Assembly: GCA_025060505.1 (NCBI GenBank)
Contig: JANXBU010000005.1
Coordinates: 91,351 to 155,350 of the forward strand
Length of the DNA stretch: 64,000 nucleotides
DNA from: Candidatus Calescibacterium sp.
GTDB taxonomy: Bacteria; Calescibacteriota; Calescibacteriia; Calescibacteriales; Calescibacteriaceae
Reading direction: 5' to 3'
In this document: positions 53,595 through 62,744 of the stretch, one piece after another
Layout: each line of letters opens with the position of its first letter
How positions within the stretch are numbered: the stretch's first letter is position 1
Program-made: the position numbers and the translations under genes
Notes under the pieces: model-generated
What the model was told of the DNA's origin: nothing
Database searches by the model: none
What the model saw: only the letters and a program-made list of their open reading frames with translations

Positions 53595-54191
53595 ATGAAA
53601 ATATTTGTTGCAACACAAAACAAAGGAAAGATAGAAGAAATAAAGCTCATACTAAGCAAAATGTTCTCAGACCAAATAGAGATTCTACTACCTGAATTAA
53701 AACAGAACATACCAGAAAACGGAAAAAATTATTACGAAAATGCACTCTTAAAAGCTCTTTGGTGGAAAGAAAGAATAAGCGGAATACCAATACTCTGTGA
53801 GGACTCTGGTCTTGAGATTTTCGTTCTGGGTGGATACCCCGGAAAAGATTCAGCAGTTGTTCCAAGACCGGATTCAACCGACTACGAAAGATGCATGCAC
53901 ATTCTGGACATGATGGAGAACAAAACAAGAAGAACTGCAAGATATGTATCTTGTGCCCTGATTTTTTTCAAAGATGTATGGTTTTATGACTTCGGTTACA
54001 CTTACGGTGAGATAACTTATACACTACGAGGAACAGGAGGTTTTGGATATGATCCTATATTTTTCTCACCAGAACTAAACAAAACATTTGGAGAATCCTC
54101 AATTGATGAAAAAACAGAAGTATCACATAGAAAAAGAGCGATTGAAAAACTTAAAAATGTGATACAGAAAATATGGCAAGGGTCTTTATAG
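53595..54191 (+). CDS. rdgB: XTP/dITP pyrophosphatase (RdgB/HAM1)
   Basis: 198 aa. Removes non-canonical purine triphosphates (dITP, XTP) from the nucleotide pool. Motifs: FVATQNKGKIEEIKLIL at the start, GKNYYENALLKA, CEDSGLEIFVLGGYPGKDSA, GFGYDPIFFSPELNKTFGE and the C-terminal SHRKRAIEKL. All nucleotide-binding parts are present. The gene overlaps the next one by 19 nt, making a two-gene unit. Confidence 0.94.
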   Translation: MKIFVATQNKGKIEEIKLILSKMFSDQIEILLPELKQNIPENGKNYYENALLKALWWKERISGIPILCEDSGLEIFVLGGYPGKDSAVVPRPDSTDYERCMHILDMMENKTRRTARYVSCALIFFKDVWFYDFGYTYGEITYTLRGTGGFGYDPIFFSPELNKTFGESSIDEKTEVSHRKRAIEKLKNVIQKIWQGSL

Positions 54192-54727
54192 CAATAAAAA
54201 TACCAGAAGAAATCTCAGAGAAAATAAATCAATTCGCAAAACAAAACTTCTCCAAAATCCCTGGAATAAAATTGGTTGAAAAGGAAAATCTCCATATAAC
54301 GATGAAATTCCTTGGGGAAATCAATGATGAGATGGTTCCGAGAGTCTCAGAGAAGATAGAGAAATCGAGTCAGCTAGTAGAACCTTTTGAGATTTCCGTT
54401 GAAGAAATAGGAGTTTTTCCTTCATTCAATACTCCCAGAGTAATCTGGATTGGTGCTCTCTCACAAAAAATATATGACGTAAAAAAAGCGGTTGATGAAA
54501 CTCTATCGGAGCTTGGTTTTGAAAAGGAAAACAAATTCGTATCTCACATAACGATCGGAAGAGTAAAGAGTGGCAATCCCTCTGAAAAAATAAATAGACT
54601 TGCAAAAACAAAAACTGAATTTGGAAAGTTTATCGCCAATTCGATAACGATCTTTGAAAGCACTCTAACTCCACAAGGACCAATATACAAAGTTATAAAG
54701 GATATCAAGTTTGGAAAACATAAGTAG
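54173..54727 (+). CDS. thpR: RNA 2',3'-cyclic phosphodiesterase (ThpR/LigT)
   Basis: 184 aa 2H phosphoesterase that opens 2',3'-cyclic phosphates on RNA. The two HxT motifs are HITMKFLGE and HITIGRVK, symmetric in the fold; the N-terminal RVFIAIKIPEE is typical. Translation is probably coupled to rdgB through the 19-nt overlap. The physiological substrate is not defined in the family. Confidence 0.92.
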   Translation: MARVFIAIKIPEEISEKINQFAKQNFSKIPGIKLVEKENLHITMKFLGEINDEMVPRVSEKIEKSSQLVEPFEISVEEIGVFPSFNTPRVIWIGALSQKIYDVKKAVDETLSELGFEKENKFVSHITIGRVKSGNPSEKINRLAKTKTEFGKFIANSITIFESTLTPQGPIYKVIKDIKFGKHK

Positions 54728-54780
54728 TTGCTACCTTCTTGTTATTTCACTATTTTTAACCTAACCCTGCTCAGCAATAT

Positions 54781-55569
54781 TTATTCAAGCTTTCTTCTTA
54801 GAACATCGAAGAAATTAAAATTTACACTTCTTAGGATCTTTATAGATTTGTGTGAATAGAAAACTTCTATTTTGCTGGTCTCTCTTACAAATCTTCCATC
54901 GGAGTAAAGTTTTGCAGGTTTCTTCGAACTCAATCTAATTTTTCTTTTCGGACTTACAACAAGTGGTCGCGCAGAAAGAGAAAAAGGTGCAATGAAAGAT
55001 ATAACAAAAACATCTATGCCTGGTAAAACAAGAGGGCCTCCAACAGACAGATTATAGGCTGTGGAACCGGTTTGAGAAGAAACAATAACACCATCAGCTC
55101 TGACTCTTACAACATCATGCACATCTGTTCTTATTTCGAATTCGTAGAGATCATCTGACCTAACAACAACATCATTGAGTGCAAAAAGCTCTTCATTATC
55201 AGATGAGAAACCCATCAGAGTCTTGTTATCTACAACAAAGTTTTCTCTCATTATCATATCAAGAGTTAATTCAAGAGAATCTTCTCCAAAAGTTAGAAAC
55301 CCAACCTTTCCCATATTAACTCCGACTATCGGAGGTATATCGTCAATCTTTATTATTCGCTCAACCGTTCTCAAAATAGCCCCATCTCCTCCGAAAACAA
55401 AAATAGCATCCATCTTTTCTCCGCTGAATACCTTCACACTATTAGAAAACGGAAAGTCATCAAAAGCGAAAACACTTATAGATCTTTCTTCAAAAATTCT
55501 GAGTATATCTAAGATCTTCTCTTTGTCTATATACGGCTTCAGGGAAACGAGAATTTTCTCCAATTTCAT
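54781..55569 (-). CDS. nadK: NAD kinase
   Basis: 262 aa. Phosphorylates NAD to NADP. GGDG in FVFGGDGAILRTVERI, VGVNMGKVGFLTFG, ALNDVVVRSDDLYEFEIRTD (the usual NE is ND here), VRADGVIVSSQTGSTAYNLSVGGPLV and PFSLSARPLVV. All core motifs are intact. TAAATT lies 10 nt before the ATG. Together with nadD at 12 kb it covers two steps of NAD(P) synthesis. Confidence 0.93.
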   Translation of the reverse strand: MKLEKILVSLKPYIDKEKILDILRIFEERSISVFAFDDFPFSNSVKVFSGEKMDAIFVFGGDGAILRTVERIIKIDDIPPIVGVNMGKVGFLTFGEDSLELTLDMIMRENFVVDNKTLMGFSSDNEELFALNDVVVRSDDLYEFEIRTDVHDVVRVRADGVIVSSQTGSTAYNLSVGGPLVLPGIDVFVISFIAPFSLSARPLVVSPKRKIRLSSKKPAKLYSDGRFVRETSKIEVFYSHKSIKILRSVNFNFFDVLRRKLE

Positions 55570-55603
55570 TTTATTTCTTAATTTATGGAAATCAGATCAA
55601 ACT

Positions 55604-56473
55604 TTATTCTTTCAAGATTTTCTCAAACATAAGGTAAACCGAAGAAAAATCAAGCTGTGATAACCCAAACTGCTTTGCTCTATCGTAAACGCTGTATATG
55701 CTTTGAGCTAAAAATTTTTTCTCATCTGATGCAAAAGCATAATCAATAAGATAATCAAGATCTTTCCTTATAAGAGCAACAGAGAAATGTGGAGAAAAAT
55801 CCTTGTTTACAAGTTTTGATCTTTTAGCATCAAGTATAGCAGATCTACCCGCACCATGCGAAAGAACATCAATCAAAGTATCTTTGGACAGTCCAAGTTT
55901 CTCACCCACGGCTAAAGCTTCGGCAAGAACAGCCATAAATCCACCAAGAACAAGGTTATTGACCAATTTCATCTTCGAAGCATTGGGAATATTGTTTCCA
56001 AAGAAAAATATTTTTGAAGCAATAGCAGATAATATACTTTGAACTTTAAGGTAAGCTTTCTCCTCACCCGCAACAAGAACGGTCAGCCTCCCTTCCATAG
56101 CTGGTATAACACTACCTAAAACCGGAGATTCAAGATAACTTCCTCCTCTGTTTGCTACCGTGTTGTAGAACTCCGGAGTTCTTTTTGGATGGTTTGTGGT
56201 GAGATCAACTAAAATTTTCCCGGAAACGTCTATCTTATCAATAACAGATGCAACAGCATCACTATCAAAGAGACAAATCAAAACAAATTCAACATCTTTT
56301 GGTATATCAGATAGATCTTTTAGAGGAACAGCAGATGTTTCTGAAACAAATAACTCAACCTTTGTTCTGTTCCTTGACCATACAAAAAGATTCATATCTT
56401 TGCCAAAAAAAAGTTTTATTCTTTTCGCAATGGCTCGTCCGAGATTTCCGAGTCCCAAAAAAGCAACATTCAT
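55604..56473 (-). CDS. NAD(P)-dependent beta-hydroxyacid dehydrogenase family protein
   Basis: 289 aa, in the 3-hydroxyisobutyrate dehydrogenase/glyoxylate reductase family. Cofactor motif VAFLGLGNLGRAIAKRI directly after the Met at 56473 supports that start over an ATG 13 codons upstream. Then VDLTTNHPKRTPEFYNTVANRGG, ESPVLGSVIPAMEGRLTVLVAG (substrate-binding GS motif) and the catalytic Lys in KMKLVNNLVLGGFMAVLAEAL. It reduces small beta-hydroxyacid/semialdehyde-type substrates; specificity is unknown. 35 bp separate it from nadK on the same strand. Confidence 0.85.
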   Translation of the reverse strand: MNVAFLGLGNLGRAIAKRIKLFFGKDMNLFVWSRNRTKVELFVSETSAVPLKDLSDIPKDVEFVLICLFDSDAVASVIDKIDVSGKILVDLTTNHPKRTPEFYNTVANRGGSYLESPVLGSVIPAMEGRLTVLVAGEEKAYLKVQSILSAIASKIFFFGNNIPNASKMKLVNNLVLGGFMAVLAEALAVGEKLGLSKDTLIDVLSHGAGRSAILDAKRSKLVNKDFSPHFSVALIRKDLDYLIDYAFASDEKKFLAQSIYSVYDRAKQFGLSQLDFSSVYLMFEKILKE

Positions 56474-56608
56474 AAATTCTGATGTTTGTATTCCAAAATC
56501 GCTTTGCTGCAATGTCAGAAAAATTCTAGAGATAAATAAAGTTTCTATTTTGATCTCAGCAAAATTAAGATACGCTATATATTGATCTACAAGGTACGTT
56601 CAGCTGAC

Positions 56609-57658
56609 CTACACTGATTTTATGTTGATACTTTCTTGAATAATCTCTAAAACAGCTTTCTCAACTTCCTGATGAGGAACATAAGTGCATAGCCAATGTC
56701 CAGATGGACAGTAATTCTTCCCGTGCAACGAGCATGGACGACACCGTACATTACTCTTCATAATAACCTTCGAATTGATAGGATAAAAACCCATACGAGG
56801 ATCAGACGAAGTGAAAACTGAAATTACCTTAACTCCCAACGCAGACGCTATATGAGAAATAGCAGAATCAACAGAAACAACGCACAAAGACTTGCTTAAA
56901 ATGTATTTGAGATCTCTCAGAGAAACTTTCCCGAAAAGCTTTACTCCGACATCAAAAACATCGTTAAGATAGGTATTTTTACCAACCAAAACTACATTGA
57001 TTCCTTTGCTTTCCAGAGATCTTACAAGTTTTTTGCATTCAAAAATATTCCACATCTTAGTTCTCCACGCAGATTCCGGAGCAACAACAACATAATCAGA
57101 AAGAGAAAGAAGATTCTTGTTCTGAGGTTCATCTGGTGGAAATATTTGTGGTAGAAACCTTAGGTTATCCTCCAAAGATTCATATTTCGGATTGTAAGAC
57201 AGATCTCCCAAAACTCCCTCTCGCTCAAGAACATTGAAAGCAACATCTGAGAATCTCTTAAAAACAGGTCTTATACGCGAAAAATCCTTTGATAAAATAG
57301 ATAACCTTCTTTCTATTCTCTGCGAATCCCAAACAAAAGTTTTGCTTCTCAAGGGATCAAGAAGAAATCTTATCATAGAGGTAATTGGTTTATCTTGCAG
57401 ATCAATTATATAATCTGGAGAAATAATCGTGAGCCTGTAAATCAATCTCACAAGCTCCCAAACAGAATAATTTCGCAGAGTTAAAACTTTTATATATGGA
57501 ATATCTTGGACTATATCGGAGAAAATCTTTTTAGTCAGAAAATAAACATCAAAATAGTCTTTCAGAATGCTTGGGACAACTGTTGATATAACTACATCAC
57601 CCAGAGAACTTAGTCTTATTACAAGAACCTTTTTTCTTTTTCCCGAAATCTGCCTCAT
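56609..57658 (-). CDS. Family 9 glycosyltransferase (heptosyltransferase-like)
   Basis: 349 aa GT-B enzyme. Starts KKVLVIRLSSLGDVVISTVV, the family hallmark. Later segments are PDYIIDLQDKP (DxQ), VVAPESAWRTKMWN and DSAISHIASALGVKVISVFTSSDPRMGFYP with the ADP-heptose-type donor site. A C-terminal Cys cluster (CRPC, CPSG, C) resembles the CMR..C....C..C end of some GT9 members. It probably builds the LPS core, supporting an outer membrane. Its ATG overlaps the dsbB-like stop (ATGA), so they are coupled. Confidence 0.86.
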   Translation of the reverse strand: MRQISGKRKKVLVIRLSSLGDVVISTVVPSILKDYFDVYFLTKKIFSDIVQDIPYIKVLTLRNYSVWELVRLIYRLTIISPDYIIDLQDKPITSMIRFLLDPLRSKTFVWDSQRIERRLSILSKDFSRIRPVFKRFSDVAFNVLEREGVLGDLSYNPKYESLEDNLRFLPQIFPPDEPQNKNLLSLSDYVVVAPESAWRTKMWNIFECKKLVRSLESKGINVVLVGKNTYLNDVFDVGVKLFGKVSLRDLKYILSKSLCVVSVDSAISHIASALGVKVISVFTSSDPRMGFYPINSKVIMKSNVRCRPCSLHGKNYCPSGHWLCTYVPHQEVEKAVLEIIQESINIKSV

Positions 57659-58095
57659 TTACTTCCACCATGCAGAGTTCGATTCCTGGTCTCTCTAATT
57701 TTCTGTATCGTATCAAAAACAAATAAGAAAAGTATTGCAGATAAGATCATCATAGCCCAAATAGAAAGTCTTATTCCCAAGAATTCCGGAGTTTGACAAA
57801 CATCGCCTTCGCAAACATAGTTTTTCGGAAAAAACTCAGCAGACATTATTTTGTAATCTGCCCAAAGAGCAACAGATATTGGTATAACCATAAGAAAACT
57901 CAACCATTTCCAGAACAGACTCAAAAAAGATATAAAAGAAATTGCGATCACGCTATACCTTATGATCAAACAAAAATTACAAGGAGCTGATTGAAAAATT
58001 TCAGTATAAACACTACCGAATATTCCGGCAAGAGAAAGAAACAATATAGCAATCATTCTCGCTTTGTAGTTGTTCTGAAACATACCATAACACAC
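57655..58095 (-). CDS. DsbB/BdbC-like disulfide bond formation protein
   Basis: 146 aa with four membrane helices. First periplasmic loop contains PCNFCLIIRY, the CxxC plus Arg pattern of quinone-reducing DsbB/BdbC proteins. The second loop has CEGDVC with FLGIRLS after it, the second Cys pair. It would pass electrons from exported thiols to quinone. A GTG start at 58095 is supported by TAATTT 6 nt upstream. Coupled to the GT9 gene. A DsbA partner is not in the window; a TlpA-like thioredoxin lies at 59.4 kb. Confidence 0.85.
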   Translation of the reverse strand: MCYGMFQNNYKARMIAILFLSLAGIFGSVYTEIFQSAPCNFCLIIRYSVIAISFISFLSLFWKWLSFLMVIPISVALWADYKIMSAEFFPKNYVCEGDVCQTPEFLGIRLSIWAMMILSAILFLFVFDTIQKIRETRNRTLHGGSK

Positions 58096-58101
58096 TTAAG
58101 T

Positions 58102-58107
58102 AAATTA
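58102..58107 (-). promoter_or_regulatory. -10-like box of the dsbB-like gene
   Basis: TAATTT on the minus strand ends 6 nt before the GTG at 58095, supporting that start over the ATG four codons inside. Confidence 0.4.
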
Positions 58108-58215
58108 GAAAATGAAAGAATCCTCAGATGTATATCCAAAAATTTTCTGAGATTTTCTGTTCCGTTCATGATTCGCAAGAAGGTTCAGAAGATCAATAAA
58201 CTCTTTATGTCCTGA

Positions 58216-58239
58216 AGAAGTTTCAAAAGAAGTTTCAAA
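58216..58239. repeat. Two-copy 12-bp tandem repeat
   Basis: AGAAGTTTCAAA occurs twice head to tail just beyond the stop of the MBL-fold gene. No function is apparent. Confidence 0.8.
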
Positions 58240-58256
58240 ATTGTACGGATTTGTTT

Positions 58257-59333
58257 TTATTGTTTGAAGTCAAAGTCATCTCTTGAAGTTACCCAAAGTG
58301 CATCTACATCATCATTTTCTATAAATTCCTGAATATTCTTTATAGAAAGGTAACCTCTATCCCACAAATATTCAACATGAGCTCCAACTTCATCAAGAGC
58401 GAGTATAAACTGATAACCTTGCTTATCTGGGAATAGTTCATGTACAATTTGAACCATCGTCTTTGGTTCCTTACATATTTTGAGTATTTCCTTCAATCTA
58501 TTAAAGTGATGAATTTTTATTTCCTCTGCTCTCTGATTTACATCCTGAACTATGGTGTAGTGTGCAGGAAGACCATATGAAATTTTCTTCTCAATGACCA
58601 ACCTCTGTATCTTTTCAAGAGATTCAATATAGTGACCCGTTCCCGTGTACTTCATTATACTTTCTGGGAACTGATGAGGAGTAATATAAGGAAGAATGTG
58701 ATCCCCAGTAAAAATTACATCATCTAGTACCAAACATATATGTCCCGGACTATGCCCCGGTGTATGAACGACAAGAAAATCTTCAAGCTTCTCCATATCT
58801 TTCAGAGGCTTTGAAACCTTCACAGATTTCAAAAACTCCTTTGAAGCTGAATACATACTGATATGTGTTCTGACACCTTCTTCATCTAGTCCCGCTCTTC
58901 TGAGAAAAACCGCAAAATAATGCTTTGCATATATGAATGTTTCCTCAAATCTCTCAACAGCTTTTGAATCAATTTCGTGAACAAAAACTTTTATATTAGG
59001 ATTAACACTAAGCAATTCTGAAAGTCCTCCGAAGTGATCGATATGAGCATGAGTTACTATAACACCGTATATATCTTTTATATCAACCGAATATTTTTTC
59101 GTTATATCTCTTTCAAATTTCTCAAAAAACTTTTGAGGTTTTAATGAAAATCCAAAATCAATGAGAAAAACTTTGTCATCAAGGAAAACGACATAGATAC
59201 TGTTGAAAAGGCGCGGTAAAGTATTTACCGAAAGACGAACTATTTTTCTACCTCTTGATGTTTGATGCTCGATTGTTGGGAGCTCCTCTGTTATTTTCTC
59301 CCTATGGTCTTCAAGTTCCGCTGTTGCTTTCAT
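58257..59333 (-). CDS. MBL-fold metallohydrolase
   Basis: 358 aa. Metallo-beta-lactamase fold with zinc motif VTHAHIDHFGG (His95, His97, Asp99, His100), then TPGHSPGHICLVLDDVIFTGDH and a C-terminal winged-helix-like part (EDFHELFPDK area; LALDEVGAHVEYLWDRGYL). Similar proteins act on thioesters or glyoxalase-like substrates, but the substrate is unclear. No signal peptide. It lies upstream of a dsbB-GT9 unit on the same strand, separated by 161 bp. Confidence 0.85.
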   Translation of the reverse strand: MKATAELEDHREKITEELPTIEHQTSRGRKIVRLSVNTLPRLFNSIYVVFLDDKVFLIDFGFSLKPQKFFEKFERDITKKYSVDIKDIYGVIVTHAHIDHFGGLSELLSVNPNIKVFVHEIDSKAVERFEETFIYAKHYFAVFLRRAGLDEEGVRTHISMYSASKEFLKSVKVSKPLKDMEKLEDFLVVHTPGHSPGHICLVLDDVIFTGDHILPYITPHQFPESIMKYTGTGHYIESLEKIQRLVIEKKISYGLPAHYTIVQDVNQRAEEIKIHHFNRLKEILKICKEPKTMVQIVHELFPDKQGYQFILALDEVGAHVEYLWDRGYLSIKNIQEFIENDDVDALWVTSRDDFDFKQ

Positions 59334-59414
59334 ATCTGATTATGTTAATACCTGAATATATCTTTTTAAAATTCGCAAAACATCGCAAACAAAACAATAT
59401 AATAAACGAATTAT

Positions 59415-59942
59415 ATGAAGAAGGTCCTTGTTGGTGCAATATTTGGAACATTAATAGCCCTGATTTTCTTACCAAGCCTCTTTCGTTCAAAGAAACTTTT
59501 TGAAAAATCTACACTTATTGGAAAAGTTCCTCCAGACTTCGTATCGGAAGATTTCTCAGGTAACCAGAAAAAAATTTCAGATATTTCAAATGGAAACACA
59601 GTTTTTATAAATTTCTTCGCTTCATGGTGTAAAGAATGTTCAGCTGAAAGAGAAAAATTGATTGAGCTAAAATCAAAAACAAAAAATATAGTTATAGTTG
59701 GCGTAGCCTTCAACGACTCAAAAGATAAAATAGATAAATATCTACAAGAAATCAACCCTTACGATTATATAGCCTATGATAAAGGAGAAATCGCTTTAGA
59801 TTACGGAGCAACCGGTGTCCCAGAAACATACATAGTCATTAATGGTAAAATAGCAAGAAAAATAATAGGTCCAATAGAATTCTCAGAAATAGCTCAGATA
59901 ATTGAAAATCAGAAAGTAAATGAAACTCCTGCTGAAAGATAA
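59415..59942 (+). CDS. TlpA/DsbE-like membrane-anchored thioredoxin
   Basis: 175 aa. N-terminal membrane anchor (about 4-22), then a thioredoxin fold with the active site FFASWCKECSAE (CxxC) and the cis-Pro segment YGATGVPETYIVINGKIARKIIGP, typical of the CcmG/DsbE/TlpA group. It reduces or isomerises cysteines in the periplasm, for example for cytochrome c maturation; no ccm gene is near. TATAAT lies 11 nt before the ATG. Its last 34 nt overlap the convergent beta-barrel gene. Confidence 0.88.
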   Translation: MKKVLVGAIFGTLIALIFLPSLFRSKKLFEKSTLIGKVPPDFVSEDFSGNQKKISDISNGNTVFINFFASWCKECSAEREKLIELKSKTKNIVIVGVAFNDSKDKIDKYLQEINPYDYIAYDKGEIALDYGATGVPETYIVINGKIARKIIGPIEFSEIAQIIENQKVNETPAER

Positions 59943-61525
59943 AAAGAAGAAAAATCAAAGTAATTTGAACGTCTGAACGAAAACGATCCCTTCTTTCTCA
60001 CAAGGTTCACAAAAAAAATAGTTCCTCTTACAAAAACGAACGAATCTTGAATTCCATAATCTGATCTTGCTACAGCTTCCGATCTTCTGTCAAGGAAATC
60101 AAGAAGAAAATTTCCACCGAATGAAAAAGATGGACCTAAAACAACTCCCAATTTAGAGCCATCCGGATAACTTTCAAACAAGAGATTACCAGATAGAAAG
60201 CCTCCGCCACTTGGAACAAAAATCTGATCTTCTACGAACCTTAAAAATATCTCAGCACCCAAGCTAACAGGCAAAAGAATAAGAGTAGAATACTGCTCAT
60301 CTGTTCTAATAATTTCTCCGGAATCGGAAAAAATCAATCTTCTTCCCTGCAAAATTGATGGATTTGTTCTCACAGATATATAGAAAGGCAAAAATGAAAT
60401 AATTTTTCTTCCAACCAAAAAATCAGCAAGAATTAACCTGTTTCCATAAGCTAACTTGAATATATTTTTACCCTGAAAAATTCCAAGTTTATTGAAACTT
60501 GTTATACCGGCACCAACAAATACAACATAATCATCAGCATAAAGGTTTCTTGGAGAAAATAAAAGGTCTATAAGCGAAACAAAAGTTCTACTCGAAAAAG
60601 AATGATTACCTGAAATTTTTCTCACAAATTTGTTCCAAAAAGTCAAAATCTTATATGAAAGCTTATAGTAAATTCTCACCAATGAATATCCACCCGGAAC
60701 TTTCAGTACAACATCTCTGAAAACGCGAAGGTATTTTGTTATAATGGATTCCCCAAAAACGTTAGCAATAACACATCCAAACTCTTCGGCTTCTGCAAAT
60801 CTGAATGTTTTGGCTGGTATAACATAAAATTTATCTGAACTTTCTGATATCTTCCCACCGTTATCTATAGCTTGAACGAATCCACAATATTTAACACCAT
60901 TTTTTATAGGTTCTCCAGCAACGGTAGTTACGGTTATCTCATATGTTGATGTTTCAACAAAATCAGAAGAGCATGAATCTGGAAAACCATAATAGACTCT
61001 GAACTTTGCGATGTCTCTATCAACAGGTTCATTCCATCTTATAGAAAAAGCAGATTCTCTGGGAACAGCCTGAACACCAGATGGCACTTTTGGATAATCA
61101 TCATAGAAAACCTGACACGAAAAATCTGAAACGATTTGATATCCAGATGTTCCAGTAGATGATTGCTCAAAGAAAACAGAAATCAGACCATCTGAAATGT
61201 AAAAATTCTGCAAATCTATTTTGTAACTTTTCTGACCATCTTGAGATATACTTTCTTCTTTTATATATTTTTTACCCCTTGTATCATCAAAAGCTATACG
61301 TATAGTATATCCAGAACAATTTGAGCAAGATAATGTAACATCAAAAGAATAAATTTTACTTCCATCAACAAATCCTATCTGTGTTATGGAGGAACAGAAG
61401 TTATCTTGACAACTATCACAAGATATTTCTGCAAAAACTCTTGAGCTTTGAGCTAAAAGTATTGAAAAAAATAAATGTGTAAAAAAAAAGGATTTATAGG
61501 AGAAAAATTTAAAAGACATATTCAT
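59909..61525 (-). CDS. Exported FN3-domain protein with C-terminal beta-barrel
   Basis: 538 aa. Signal peptide ending SSRVFA. A Cys-rich segment (CDSCQDNFC; CSNC) is followed by a fibronectin type III-like domain (about 150-245: VPSGVQAVPRESAFSIRWNEP, AKFRVYYG). The C-terminal ~250 residues alternate hydrophobic and polar in strands (KLGVVLGPSFSFGGNFLLDFL) and end in Phe (SAGVSFTF), as outer-membrane barrels do for Bam recognition. It strongly suggests an outer membrane. The function is probably structural or export-related. The 3' end overlaps the TlpA-like gene by 34 nt. Confidence 0.7.
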   Translation of the reverse strand: MNMSFKFFSYKSFFFTHLFFSILLAQSSRVFAEISCDSCQDNFCSSITQIGFVDGSKIYSFDVTLSCSNCSGYTIRIAFDDTRGKKYIKEESISQDGQKSYKIDLQNFYISDGLISVFFEQSSTGTSGYQIVSDFSCQVFYDDYPKVPSGVQAVPRESAFSIRWNEPVDRDIAKFRVYYGFPDSCSSDFVETSTYEITVTTVAGEPIKNGVKYCGFVQAIDNGGKISESSDKFYVIPAKTFRFAEAEEFGCVIANVFGESIITKYLRVFRDVVLKVPGGYSLVRIYYKLSYKILTFWNKFVRKISGNHSFSSRTFVSLIDLLFSPRNLYADDYVVFVGAGITSFNKLGIFQGKNIFKLAYGNRLILADFLVGRKIISFLPFYISVRTNPSILQGRRLIFSDSGEIIRTDEQYSTLILLPVSLGAEIFLRFVEDQIFVPSGGGFLSGNLLFESYPDGSKLGVVLGPSFSFGGNFLLDFLDRRSEAVARSDYGIQDSFVFVRGTIFFVNLVRKKGSFSFRRSNYFDFSSFYLSAGVSFTF

Positions 61526-61538
61526 AATTGATAGATCT

Positions 61539-62651
61539 CTATTCGTATTGCTTCTTTATAGCAAGAATTTTATGAATTACATTTTTGAAAGCTTGAACAA
61601 CATTTGGATCGAAATGTTTTCCGGATTCATCTTCTATCATTTTTACAGCTTGTTCGACAGGAAAAGCTTTTTTATATGGTCTTTCAGATGTAAGAGCATC
61701 AAAAACATCAGCTACAGCTACAATCCTTGCTTCAATTGGTATCTGTTCACCTTTCAAACCATAAGGATATCCAGAACCATCATATTTCTCATGATGAGCT
61801 ATCGCTATGTTGGAGGCCATCCTTAGAACTTCGATATCGGAATCTTTGAGAATTTCATATCCAAACACAGTATGTTTTTTCATCTCCTCAAATTCCTCAT
61901 CTGTGAGTTTTGCTGGCTTAAGAAGTATTTGATCTTTTATACCAAGTTTTCCTATATCATGCATAGGCGCAGCAAGTCTGAGCTTTTCACACCATACTTC
62001 GTCAAAACCCATCTCCTTAGCGATAACATAAGAGTAGTTTGCCATACGAATAAGGTGATTGTATGTTGTTTCATCTCTGAATTCAGCAGCAAGAGATAAC
62101 CTAAAGACAATCTCATCCTGTGTTCTTTTTATTTCATCATACAAAAGAGCGTTTTCAATAGAATTCGCCGCATAAACAGAAAGTATTTTAACAAACTTTA
62201 CATCATCTTCCACAAAATTTCCATCAAGCTTGTTTATACACTCAAGAACTCCAACCGTTCTTCCGGAGTATGTCTTCAAAGGAAAAGCAAGTATGTTTTT
62301 TGTAACATACCCGGTCGCTTTATCTATCTCTTTATTGAACCGAGGATCGGAATAGGGATCAGATATTATAAGCTCACGAGAATTCAAAAAAACCCAGCCA
62401 ACAATACCCTTGTCTTTTGGAACTTCTATTTTATCAGCAACTCCGTGAGCAATTTTTGTCCAAAGAGTTTCTTTCTTTTTGTCGTATATAAAAATTGAGA
62501 CTCTATCGCATTCAACAATCTTTGCGGTTATATCTGCTATCTTAACTAAAACATCATCAATAGACCTGAGCTCACCTATCTCTAAAAATCCATCAATAAG
62601 ATCAGGAATTTTTCTATCCCCGAAATCTGAATAAAATTTCGGATCTATCAT
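61539..62651 (-). CDS. GAF plus HD-GYP cyclic di-GMP phosphodiesterase
   Basis: 370 aa. A GAF sensor (about 25-175: ISIFIYDKKK-like strands, DKGIVGWVFLNSRELIISDPYSDPRF) joins an HD-GYP domain (about 185-360) with HDIGK (231-235), HHEKYDGSGYP (286-296) and RIVAVADVFDALTSERPYKKA. All metal ligands and the GYP motif are present, so it should degrade c-di-GMP. With PilZ, FliM and flagellin it gives a complete outline of c-di-GMP control of motility. Only 13 bp from the beta-barrel gene; co-transcription is likely. Confidence 0.92.
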   Translation of the reverse strand: MIDPKFYSDFGDRKIPDLIDGFLEIGELRSIDDVLVKIADITAKIVECDRVSIFIYDKKKETLWTKIAHGVADKIEVPKDKGIVGWVFLNSRELIISDPYSDPRFNKEIDKATGYVTKNILAFPLKTYSGRTVGVLECINKLDGNFVEDDVKFVKILSVYAANSIENALLYDEIKRTQDEIVFRLSLAAEFRDETTYNHLIRMANYSYVIAKEMGFDEVWCEKLRLAAPMHDIGKLGIKDQILLKPAKLTDEEFEEMKKHTVFGYEILKDSDIEVLRMASNIAIAHHEKYDGSGYPYGLKGEQIPIEARIVAVADVFDALTSERPYKKAFPVEQAVKMIEDESGKHFDPNVVQAFKNVIHKILAIKKQYE

Positions 62652-62744
62652 CTATGAAAAGTTTATAACTACAAAACAAACAAATCTGTTTAAATGTTAT
62701 TTTTATATTTTATGGTTCCTGTTTATGGGAAGAAATATTGAAAA

